Shown piece after piece: positions 8,083 through 15,584 of a DNA stretch of 64,000 nt. The DNA comes from an uncultured Christensenellaceae bacterium. GTDB taxonomy: Bacteria > Bacillota > Clostridia > Christensenellales > UBA3700. The DNA lies in contig CALWHF010000006.1 in the NCBI GenBank assembly GCA_944380305.1, positions 33,660-97,659 of the forward strand. Direction: 5' to 3'. The notes beneath the pieces were generated by a model that made no database searches, was not told where the DNA came from, and saw nothing but the letters and a program-made list of their open reading frames with translations. Each line of letters begins with the position of its first letter. Position 1 is the first letter of the stretch. A program made the position numbers and the translations under genes.

Positions 8083-8916
8083 ATGTCGGTCTACAAGAAC
8101 AAAGTGGTGGTCATCACCGGCGCGGGCGGCATCCTGTGCAGCGAGATAGCAAAAGAATACGCGAAATACGGCGCGAAGATAGCAGTGCTCGACCTCAATC
8201 TCGAGGCGGCGCAGAAAGTCGCGGACGAAATAGTCGCGGACGGCGGCGTGGCAAAGGCGTACAAGGTCAACTGCCTCGACAAGGAGAACATGGAGCAGGC
8301 GAGAGTCGAGATCAACAAGGACCTCGGCAAGTGCGATCTTCTCGTAAACGGCGCGGGCGGCAACAACCCCAAGGGCACGACGACCAACGACTACTTCGAT
8401 ATGGCGGACGTAGAGAACCCTGACGTCAAGAGTTTCTTCGACCTCGACGGCAACGGCGTGGACTTCGTGTTCAAACTCAACTTCCTCGCGACGTTCCTGA
8501 CCACGCAGGTGTTTGCGAAAGACATGGTGGAAAGAGGCGGCAACATCATCAACATCTCGTCGATGAACGCTTTCAGACCTCTGACCAGGATACCCGCGTA
8601 CAGCGGCGCGAAGGCGGCGGTCAGCAACTTCACGCAGTGGCTCGCGGTACACTTCGCGAAGGCGGGCATAAGGGTCAACGCGATTGCTCCCGGTTTCTTC
8701 GTGACCAACCAGAACAGAGCGTTGCTGTTCAACCCCGACGGCACTCCTTCGGCTCGTGCGGAAAAGATACTGCGCGGCACCCCGATGGGCAGATTCGGCG
8801 AGGCGAAAGAGCTGATGGGCACTATGTTGTGGCTCGCAGACGACGAAAAGGCGGGGTTCGTGACGGGTATCGTCGTTCCGATAGACGGCGGTTTCTCGGC
8901 ATATTCGGGAGTCTGA
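8083..8916 (+). CDS. SDR-family D-mannonate oxidoreductase (fructuronate reductase)
   Basis: Probably reduces fructuronate to mannonate with NAD(P)H, the step done by UxuB in enterobacteria. It is a 277-residue short-chain dehydrogenase, unrelated in fold to the long-chain UxuB. Visible features are the Rossmann start VVITGAGGILCSEIAKEYA, the NGAGGNNPKGTT loop, the catalytic serine segment INISSMNAF, and the YSGAK active-site motif. SDR enzymes of this type (YNPKG-like loop) are known to replace UxuB in many Firmicutes and Thermotogae. The uxuA neighbour and the otherwise missing reductase support the assignment; substrate is inferred. The ATG follows GGAAGGAGAAAAATC. Confidence 0.85.
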   Translation: MSVYKNKVVVITGAGGILCSEIAKEYAKYGAKIAVLDLNLEAAQKVADEIVADGGVAKAYKVNCLDKENMEQARVEINKDLGKCDLLVNGAGGNNPKGTTTNDYFDMADVENPDVKSFFDLDGNGVDFVFKLNFLATFLTTQVFAKDMVERGGNIINISSMNAFRPLTRIPAYSGAKAAVSNFTQWLAVHFAKAGIRVNAIAPGFFVTNQNRALLFNPDGTPSARAEKILRGTPMGRFGEAKELMGTMLWLADDEKAGFVTGIVVPIDGGFSAYSGV

Positions 8917-8940
8917 TTATACGGAAAAACAGGAGAGATT

Positions 8941-10218
8941 ATGAGTACGGTAGCGGTTTTGGGACTGGGAAACAGAGGCAAGAATTACGGCGGTCATCTG
9001 AACAAGCTCGAAGGAGTGAAGATCGTCAGCATCTGTGACAAATATCAGGCAAAGATAGACAAAGTCAAGTCGGCGTGGAACGTGCCCGACGACAAGTGTT
9101 TCACCGACGAGGACAAGTTTTTCGCGCAGGGCAAGATAGCGGACGTGATGATCATCGCTACGCAGGACCGCGATCACTACGGTCATGCGATCAAGGCACT
9201 CAATCTGGGATACAATCTGCTTCTCGAAAAGCCGGTCAGCCCCAGCATAACCGAGTGTCTCGAGATAGAGAAACTGGCGAGAGAAAAGGGACTCAAGGTC
9301 CTGGTCTGCCACGTTCTCCGCTATGCGAATTATTACCGCAGGATAAAGAAGATAATAGACAGCGGCGTACTGGGCGAGATCAAGCTGATCAAGCATGACG
9401 AGCATATCTCGTGGTGGCATTTCTGCCACAGCTACGTCAGAGGAAACTGGCGCAGAGAGGAGGAAACGACCCCGATGCTGCTCGCGAAATGTTGTCACGA
9501 CATGGATCTGCTGTACTGGTTCGCGGGCGCGAAGTGCAAGAGTCTTTCGTCGTACGGCGACCTCAGTTATTTCACGAAGGCGAATGCGCCAAAGGGTGCT
9601 ACCGCGACGTGTTTCGACTGCCCGCATAAAGACACCTGTATATTCGAGTGCGAATATCAGTACGTCGGCAGAGGACGCAAAGGTCACAAATTCCCGTGGG
9701 GAACGTACGCGTTCTGCACGACGGGCAAAAAGGCGGACGTTATAGAGGCTCTGAAGAAAGGCGAAAGAGGCAAGCTATGGTCTAGATGCGTATTCGGTTG
9801 CGACAACGACGTCGTAGATTGCCAGACCGTGAACATGGAGATGGAGAACGGCGTCAAGATTGTTATGACCGCCAACGCGTTCAACGAGAAAGACCACAGA
9901 CATACCGAGATCAGAGGTACGAAAGGCGAACTCATCGCCGACGATACGGGCAGCGTGATCACGCTCAAGCTGTTCGACCAGAAACCTAAGAAGATCATCG
10001 TCAACATAATTCCTGTAATAAAGGGACATTACGGCGGCGACCAGGGCATAACGAAATCCACCGCGGATATGCTTGCGGGCAAACTCGACCCTAACGGGCA
10101 GTATACCTGGATAAAGGATACGATAGAGAGTCATCGCATAGTTGCGGCGGCAGAGCTGTCGAGAAAGAACGGCGGCAGAAAAGTGGATATGACGGAGATA
10201 CCCGACATAGAGAAGTGA
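8941..10218 (+). CDS. Gfo/Idh/MocA-family oxidoreductase 1
   Basis: NAD(P)-dependent sugar dehydrogenase family. The Rossmann start is VAVLGLGNRGKNYGGHL (residues 4-20), and the EKPV dinucleotide-fold motif is in LLLEKPVSPS near residue 97. The 425-residue length reflects an insert of about 60 residues with a cysteine cluster (CFDCPHKDTCIFEC), seen in a subset of the family that handles glycosides or cyclitols. It differs clearly from the two other members at 12278 and 14399. It is 24 bases past the SDR gene, with ribosome site AGGAGAGATT. Substrate unknown; C3 oxidation of a sugar or glycoside is a reasonable inference from the family. Confidence 0.85.
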   Translation: MSTVAVLGLGNRGKNYGGHLNKLEGVKIVSICDKYQAKIDKVKSAWNVPDDKCFTDEDKFFAQGKIADVMIIATQDRDHYGHAIKALNLGYNLLLEKPVSPSITECLEIEKLAREKGLKVLVCHVLRYANYYRRIKKIIDSGVLGEIKLIKHDEHISWWHFCHSYVRGNWRREEETTPMLLAKCCHDMDLLYWFAGAKCKSLSSYGDLSYFTKANAPKGATATCFDCPHKDTCIFECEYQYVGRGRKGHKFPWGTYAFCTTGKKADVIEALKKGERGKLWSRCVFGCDNDVVDCQTVNMEMENGVKIVMTANAFNEKDHRHTEIRGTKGELIADDTGSVITLKLFDQKPKKIIVNIIPVIKGHYGGDQGITKSTADMLAGKLDPNGQYTWIKDTIESHRIVAAAELSRKNGGRKVDMTEIPDIEK

Positions 10219-10219
10219 T

Positions 10220-10672
10220 ATGGCGACTCTGTTCGACAGGGTGTGTGTTCTGACGAAAAAAGACCAGAGCACGCATCGCAAATTATATTTCGAAGTGCCT
10301 GAAGGCGCGAAGAAACTACATATAAGCGTCCGATACGAACCCAAGTATAATTACGACGAGGAATACGGGCTGGATTTGATCGAACGGAGCATGCTGAAAC
10401 AAGCGGGCGAACCTCTTATGACGAGAGGAGAAATGCGAGCCGCGTTGCCTCTCGACAATCACCTGTCGTTTTCGCTCGACTCCCCGTCGGGAGCTGCAGG
10501 AACGGCGCACAGAGGCAATAACGTACAGAATTTTACGATATGCGAGGACAGCGCGGACGGAGGGTTTTACCCGTGCCGCATAGAGCAAGGAGTGTGGACC
10601 TTCGTCATCAGCGTGACCTGCATAATCACGGACAAAATAGAAGTCGCGGTGAAGATAGAGGCGGAAGCATGA
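10220..10672 (+). CDS. Small beta-sandwich-like protein, split N-terminal domain of the PHP hydrolase
   Basis: A 150-residue protein with no signal peptide. It starts one base after the previous stop, and its own stop overlaps the PHP gene's ATG (ATGA). Segments such as KLYFEVPEGAKKLHISVRYEP, LSFSLDSPSGAAGTAHRG, and the end FYPCRIEQGVWTFVISV resemble the domain that is usually fused in front of CehA/McbA-type PHP hydrolases (pattern: protein made of beta strands, dP.G..G..HR, pG.W.v.v). I read it as that domain encoded separately and acting with the next protein. This is a pattern-level match, not a firm family assignment. Confidence 0.6.
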   Translation: MATLFDRVCVLTKKDQSTHRKLYFEVPEGAKKLHISVRYEPKYNYDEEYGLDLIERSMLKQAGEPLMTRGEMRAALPLDNHLSFSLDSPSGAAGTAHRGNNVQNFTICEDSADGGFYPCRIEQGVWTFVISVTCIITDKIEVAVKIEAEA

Positions 10673-11631
10673 AATATTACAGATGCGAGCTGCATACGCA
10701 CACGACTTCGTCCGACGGAAAGATGACGCCCGAGGAACTCGTCGACAGGGCTCTGGCGTGCGGCTACGACGCGATCGCTCTGACCGATCACAACACGACG
10801 GCAGGAGTTAAAAGAGCCGTCGAAGAGGGCAGGAGACGGGGGCTTACCGTTATCCCCGGGATCGAGTGGACGACGTTTTGGGGACACTTCGCGGTGACGG
10901 GCGGAAAAAGCGACGTGCTGTGGAGAGACATTACCCCCGAAAACGTCGGCGAAAAGATAAAAAGAGCACAGACTCTGGGCGACATCGTGACGATAGCGCA
11001 TCCGAGACGCATGGGCTATCCGCTTTGCAGCGGCTGTCATTGCGATTACGATATAGAGAGTATATCGGGCGCGGACTGTTACGAAGTCTGGTCGCACTAT
11101 TATCCCAACGAGGGCGTGGCGGCAAGACAGCAGAAAGAGCAATGGCTTTCTCTTCTCGCTGAAGGGCACAGGCTGAGCGTAGTATACGGATACGACTGGC
11201 ACAACAGAGACGACGTGCCGCCTTCGTACGCGTGCACATACGTCGGATCGGAAGGCAAGGACGCAGACAGCATCTTGCGGGGCGTGAAGAGCGGAGCGAC
11301 ATACATCTCGATAGGCGTCGAGGTAGAATGCAAGGCGGTGTCGGGAGGCAGAGAGTACGCGATAGGCAGCGAGATCGCGTCGGAAGAGACCGAAATAGAG
11401 CTGAGCTGCTTTAGGTCAGAAGATTACCGCTCGGACAAACCGACGAAACTTACGAGAGCGGAGATAGTCACGGAACTGGGCAAAGAGAGTTTCCCGATAG
11501 CATTCGGGGAGAAAATAAAGGCAAAAGCGACGTTTGAAAGATTCTGCGTCGTATGTATATACGGAGAGAGAAAACGCGAAGAGCAACTGCTTGCGATAAC
11601 CGGCGCGTTTTACAGGGGAGGAAACGGATGA
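10669..11631 (+). CDS. PHP-domain metal-dependent hydrolase (CehA/McbA-like)
   Basis: A 320-residue PHP-fold phosphoesterase or carbamate-type hydrolase. Metal ligands are visible in CELHTHTTSSDGKM (residues 6-19) and ALTDHNTTAG (residues 40s), followed by VIPGIEWTT, IVTIAHPRRMG and YGYDWHN. The start is the ATG at 10669, in an ATGA overlap with the preceding small protein; no good ribosome site precedes it, which fits translational coupling. The stop overlaps the next ATG the same way. Such hydrolases occur in sugar-degradation operons, possibly cleaving phosphate or ester groups from an intermediate; the real substrate is unknown. Confidence 0.85.
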   Translation: MKYYRCELHTHTTSSDGKMTPEELVDRALACGYDAIALTDHNTTAGVKRAVEEGRRRGLTVIPGIEWTTFWGHFAVTGGKSDVLWRDITPENVGEKIKRAQTLGDIVTIAHPRRMGYPLCSGCHCDYDIESISGADCYEVWSHYYPNEGVAARQQKEQWLSLLAEGHRLSVVYGYDWHNRDDVPPSYACTYVGSEGKDADSILRGVKSGATYISIGVEVECKAVSGGREYAIGSEIASEETEIELSCFRSEDYRSDKPTKLTRAEIVTELGKESFPIAFGEKIKAKATFERFCVVCIYGERKREEQLLAITGAFYRGGNG

Positions 11632-12281
11632 TCACGGCACACGGGGGCGCGCTCGGCACTGGGCGCAACTCGAAAATCTACTTTGAAAACATAAGCACAT
11701 TCAAAGCGGACGCCATAGAAGTGGACGTACACAGGAGAGGAGGGCTGCTTTATCTCAGCCATCTTCCCGCTCCCTTTTCGTACAAAAAGAAGATAACTCT
11801 CGCGCAGGCGTTCGCGTTTGCGAAAAAGAACAACGTGAAGATCAACTGCGACCTCAAGGGGAAGGGGCTGGTGTCGGACGTGATAAAACTTGCCAAAGAG
11901 ATGGACGTCACCGACCTCCTGATATTCACGGGTTCGGTCAGACTGACTGACAGCGAAGTGCTTACAGAGGGCGAAGCGTGGGTCAACAGGATCAAGGGAC
12001 TGCCGTACAAGGCGAAGAACGTCGAGAAAATAAAAAAGGCTCTCGACGACACGAAGAACCCGCATTTCGCGGGACTTAACATCAACAAAATGTACGCCAC
12101 GGACGCGTTTCTCTCAGAGTGCGCGAGGTGCGGCGTAAAGCTGTCGATATTCACCGTCGACAGTTACAGGGAGCTCAAGAGGCTCGTGCCTCTGAGACCC
12201 GCAAACATCACGACGAATTATCCCGTCGTAGCGTCTACGATACTTTTCGAGACGAGCATGGCGGAAAAGGAGAATAAATGA
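11628..12281 (+). CDS. Glycerophosphodiester phosphodiesterase-like protein (degenerate active site)
   Basis: A 217-residue TIM-barrel protein coupled by ATGA overlaps to both neighbours. The GDPD landmarks are present in altered form: AHGGALG instead of AHRG, then YFENISTFKADAIEVDVHRR with the Glu and Asp kept, then YLSHLPAP where the usual HD pair has lost its Asp. The end (TVDSYRELKRLV) resembles the family's TVN motif. It is shorter than the usual ~240 residues. The missing arginine and aspartate suggest changed chemistry or lost diesterase activity. Its position between PHP and Gfo/Idh genes suggests a sugar-phosphate or glycoside role. Confidence 0.7.
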   Translation: MITAHGGALGTGRNSKIYFENISTFKADAIEVDVHRRGGLLYLSHLPAPFSYKKKITLAQAFAFAKKNNVKINCDLKGKGLVSDVIKLAKEMDVTDLLIFTGSVRLTDSEVLTEGEAWVNRIKGLPYKAKNVEKIKKALDDTKNPHFAGLNINKMYATDAFLSECARCGVKLSIFTVDSYRELKRLVPLRPANITTNYPVVASTILFETSMAEKENK

Positions 12282-13420
12282 TAAGGGTTGCCGTTACGGG
12301 AATAGGAAGAATGGGCGGAAAACACGCGTCCAACTTCGTAAAAGGCGCGGTCGCAAACGCGAAACTCGTCGCCGTCTGCGATACCGACGAAAAGGTCGCA
12401 GACAGATTCAGAGCGAATTATTCGGGTGTCGCGACGTATACCGATTACGACGAAATGCTCGAAAAGGAAAAGCCCGATGCGGTCGTCATCGCGACCCCGC
12501 ACTATTCTCATTCTGAGCTTGCGAAAAAAGCTCTCGTCAGAGGTATAAGCGTGCTTGTCGAAAAGCCGATAACGGTGACGGTGAAGGACGCGAATTCTCT
12601 TATAGCGACTGCGAAGGCGCACCCCGAGGCGATCTTCGCGATAATGTACAACCAGCGCAGCAATTCGATATACGCCCGCGCGAAAAAGATAATCGAGAGC
12701 GGCAGGCTGGGAGATATTCAGAGGGCATCGTTCACTATAACCGACTGGTACAGGACGCAGTATTACTACAATATGGGCGGTTGGCGCGCCAGCTGGTCGG
12801 GCGAAGGCGGCGGCACTCTGATAAATCAGTGCGTGCACCAGCTCGATATACTTCAATGGCTGCTCGGTATGCCCGAGAGGATAATCGCGAGATGCAAGAC
12901 GGAGGGCAGGAACATAACTACCGAAAACGACGTGATCGCTATGTTCTGTTATAAGAATTTCGACTGCGTATTCACCGCGTCGACTCACGAGCTGCCGGGA
13001 GAGAACAGGTTTGTGATAGTGGGTTCGAAAGGCACTCTCGTGATTACCAGGCACAAGGCGGTCTGCAAGTTCCTCAGAATGGACGAGAAACAGGTCAACG
13101 CGAGAGCGAAACGCGATTACGGCAACAGAGAGGACAAGAAATACGACAAAGAGTACATGTTCTACGGCATAAGGAATTATCTGACGGACGCGCTGTACGG
13201 TCAGCAATGCAACATTTTGAGAGATTTCGTCGCAGCGGTAGGAAAGAAAGACGCGTCGTTGCTCAGAGCGCGCGGAGAGGAGGGCGTCAACGCGCTCAAC
13301 ATAATAAACGCGATAAACATGTCGGCGTGGAAGGGAAAGGAAGTGACCGTTCCCGTCGATCCCGAAGAATACGATAAAATGCTCGCCGAAAAGATAAAGG
13401 GCGAGAAAAAGATAAAGTAA
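12278..13420 (+). CDS. Gfo/Idh/MocA-family oxidoreductase 2
   Basis: A 380-residue NAD(P)-dependent dehydrogenase with Rossmann start VAVTGIGRMGGKHASNF and the EKPIT motif (VLVEKPITVTV). The catalytic-region segment is GGTLINQCVHQLDILQW, containing the family's conserved histidine. It is clearly homologous along its length to the protein at 14399 (shared NQRxN, KIIESGRLG, GGWR.sW.GEGGG, INQ..HQLD). Its ATG overlaps the preceding stop (ATGA). Probably oxidises or reduces a sugar ring carbon in the same pathway as its paralogue. Substrate not known. Confidence 0.85.
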   Translation: MIRVAVTGIGRMGGKHASNFVKGAVANAKLVAVCDTDEKVADRFRANYSGVATYTDYDEMLEKEKPDAVVIATPHYSHSELAKKALVRGISVLVEKPITVTVKDANSLIATAKAHPEAIFAIMYNQRSNSIYARAKKIIESGRLGDIQRASFTITDWYRTQYYYNMGGWRASWSGEGGGTLINQCVHQLDILQWLLGMPERIIARCKTEGRNITTENDVIAMFCYKNFDCVFTASTHELPGENRFVIVGSKGTLVITRHKAVCKFLRMDEKQVNARAKRDYGNREDKKYDKEYMFYGIRNYLTDALYGQQCNILRDFVAAVGKKDASLLRARGEEGVNALNIINAINMSAWKGKEVTVPVDPEEYDKMLAEKIKGEKKIK

Positions 13421-13451
13421 TTTAATTTGCCGATGAGGAGGATATAAATTT

Positions 13452-14399
13452 ATGGCAAACATCAGGATTTCAGGTTTTTACGACGAGGTCAGTTCCAATC
13501 TCGACGAACAGATAAAGCTGATCAAAGAGCTGGGCGAAAGCTATCTGTGCCCCAGAGTGGTGGACGGCAAGAACATCGCCAACTATACCGAGCAGGAGTT
13601 CAGGAGCACGATCAAGCCGCGCCTCGACAACGCGGGTATCAAATTCTCCTCGATAGGCTCCCCGATAGGCAAGATAGGTCTGTACGACGACGAGGCGTAC
13701 GAGGCTCAGCTTGCGAAACTCAAAGAGCTGGTCAAGATCTGCAAGGATATGGATTGCAAATACATAAGGATGTTCTCGTTCAGAGTCAAGGCGAGCGGCG
13801 ACTACAAGGCGTATTTCCCCGAGGTAGTCAAGAAGCTGCGCGGATTCCTCAAGGTCGTCGAGGGTACGGACGTGATACTCCTGCACGAGAACGAAAAGAG
13901 AATTTACGGCGATACTCCCGAGAGATGTCTCGAGCTTTACAACGAGATCAATCATCCGCAGTTCAAACTCGCGTTCGACGCGTCCAACTTCATACAGTGC
14001 GGCGTAAACGTGCCCAAGGCGTACGAGATGCTCAAGGATTATGTCGTATATTACCACATCAAGGATTGCTCTCCCGAGAAGGTGGAAGTCCCCGTAGGTC
14101 TCGGACTCGGCAATTACAAGGAGATGATAAAGGATCTTATCGTAAACAGGAATTACGACGGTTTCATGACTCTCGAGCCGCATACGGGCAAGTACGCGGA
14201 TCACAAAAAGCTGTTCTACGTCCTCGGCTGGATCACCTGGATGCTGCCTTACGTCGGCAACTGGAACAAGGTGTTCAAGCGCATCAACGCGGCTAAGGGC
14301 ATAGAGCCTATGCAGACGGTCACGAGAAAGGATATATTCATGTGGCAGTACAACGGACTCAAGGAAATAATCGACGAAGTCGAAAAGGAGAATAAATAA
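13452..14399 (+). CDS. Sugar phosphate isomerase/epimerase-type TIM-barrel protein
   Basis: A 315-residue member of the xylose-isomerase-like/AP-endonuclease-2 TIM-barrel superfamily. Visible metal-site segments are ILLHENEKRIYGDTPE, KLAFDASNFIQCG, YYHIKDCSPE and MTLEPHTG, providing the Glu, Asp, His and Glu ligands. The family includes sugar epimerases and eliminases acting on 3-keto sugars and glycosides next to Gfo/Idh dehydrogenases, which is the arrangement here: it sits between two paralogous dehydrogenases. The ATG follows GAGGAGGATATAAATTT. Its stop overlaps the next ATG by one base. Confidence 0.85.
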   Translation: MANIRISGFYDEVSSNLDEQIKLIKELGESYLCPRVVDGKNIANYTEQEFRSTIKPRLDNAGIKFSSIGSPIGKIGLYDDEAYEAQLAKLKELVKICKDMDCKYIRMFSFRVKASGDYKAYFPEVVKKLRGFLKVVEGTDVILLHENEKRIYGDTPERCLELYNEINHPQFKLAFDASNFIQCGVNVPKAYEMLKDYVVYYHIKDCSPEKVEVPVGLGLGNYKEMIKDLIVNRNYDGFMTLEPHTGKYADHKKLFYVLGWITWMLPYVGNWNKVFKRINAAKGIEPMQTVTRKDIFMWQYNGLKEIIDEVEKENK

Positions 14400-15562
14400 T
14401 GGATAAGGTAAGGTACGGTATCGTAGGTATCGGCAAGCAGGGAAGCAACTATGCGAAGAGGCTCTTCAAGGGCATGGACAAGAACGGTCAGCTCGTCGCG
14501 GTGTGCGATATTGCCGAAGATCGCAGAAAGTGGGCTGAGACCGCGCTCCCCGGGGTAAAGGTATTCGGCGATTACAAAGAGATGTTCGCGAGCAAACTCA
14601 TCGACGCAGTGATCATCGACACGCCGCACTATGCGCACCCGACGATAGCGATAGACGCACTCAAGGCGGGTCTCCACGTCCTCAGCGACAAGCCCGCGGG
14701 CGTATTCACCAAGGCGGTCAGAGAGGCGGCGGAATTCGGCAAGACCAAGCCCGAACTCAAATTCGGTCTGCTTTACAATCAACGTACCAACAAGGTCTAC
14801 AAGAAGGCGAAAGAGATAATCGAGAGCGGCAGACTGGGCAATCTCAAGCGTATCGTCTGGATAATCACCAACTGGTACCGTCCTCAGGCGTACTACGACC
14901 AGGGCGGCTGGAGAGGCACCTGGGCAGGTGAAGGCGGCGGCGTGCTGATCAATCAGGATCCGCATCAGCTCGACCTGTTCACATGGCTTGCGGGCGTTCC
15001 GATAAAGAAAGTCTGGAGCAACGCAAAGACGGTCGGCAGAAAGATCAACGTGGAGAACGACGTCACCGCGGTCTGCGAATTCGAGAACGGCGCGACGGGC
15101 GTGTTCATCACCTCGACGCATGACGCTCCCGGCACCAACAGGCTCGAGATCACCGGCGACGGCGGCAAGATAGTCATCGAGGGAAGCAACGACGTCAGCA
15201 TGAAACTGAAGTTTACCGAGAACAGCGTCGCCGAGCCCGAATTTTCCAGGACAAACAAAGTGTTTATGGGCAAGATACCCAACAAGGTGTCCAAATACAA
15301 GCTGGGTCTTGTAGACATTATCAAGGGCATTATCGAGCAGCAGCACATCGTGGTCGTCCGCAACTTCTCCGAGGTCGTACTCGGCAAGACGGACAAGCTG
15401 GTCGCACCGTACGCGGACGGTCTCAACGGTCTCGGTTTCTCCAACGCGATACACCTTTCGGCGTGGACGGGCAAAGAGGTCGTGTATCCGTACGACGAGG
15501 ATTTGTATATCAAAGAGCTAGACAAGAGAATAGAAGAAGAAAAGAATTCCGGCGTGAAGTGA
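14399..15562 (+). CDS. Gfo/Idh/MocA-family oxidoreductase 3
   Basis: A 387-residue dehydrogenase with Rossmann start YGIVGIGKQGSNYAKRLF, the variant SDKPAGVF in place of EKP, and the active-site segment GGVLINQDPHQLDLFTW. It is a paralogue of the gene at 12278; the two probably arose by duplication and now flank the TIM-barrel gene. The start shares one base with the previous stop. A pair of such enzymes can run oxidation and reduction of the same carbon around a cleavage step; this is inference from other family systems. Confidence 0.85.
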   Translation: MDKVRYGIVGIGKQGSNYAKRLFKGMDKNGQLVAVCDIAEDRRKWAETALPGVKVFGDYKEMFASKLIDAVIIDTPHYAHPTIAIDALKAGLHVLSDKPAGVFTKAVREAAEFGKTKPELKFGLLYNQRTNKVYKKAKEIIESGRLGNLKRIVWIITNWYRPQAYYDQGGWRGTWAGEGGGVLINQDPHQLDLFTWLAGVPIKKVWSNAKTVGRKINVENDVTAVCEFENGATGVFITSTHDAPGTNRLEITGDGGKIVIEGSNDVSMKLKFTENSVAEPEFSRTNKVFMGKIPNKVSKYKLGLVDIIKGIIEQQHIVVVRNFSEVVLGKTDKLVAPYADGLNGLGFSNAIHLSAWTGKEVVYPYDEDLYIKELDKRIEEEKNSGVK

Positions 15563-15584
15563 TTTCGCGGATAAGGAGAAAAAT

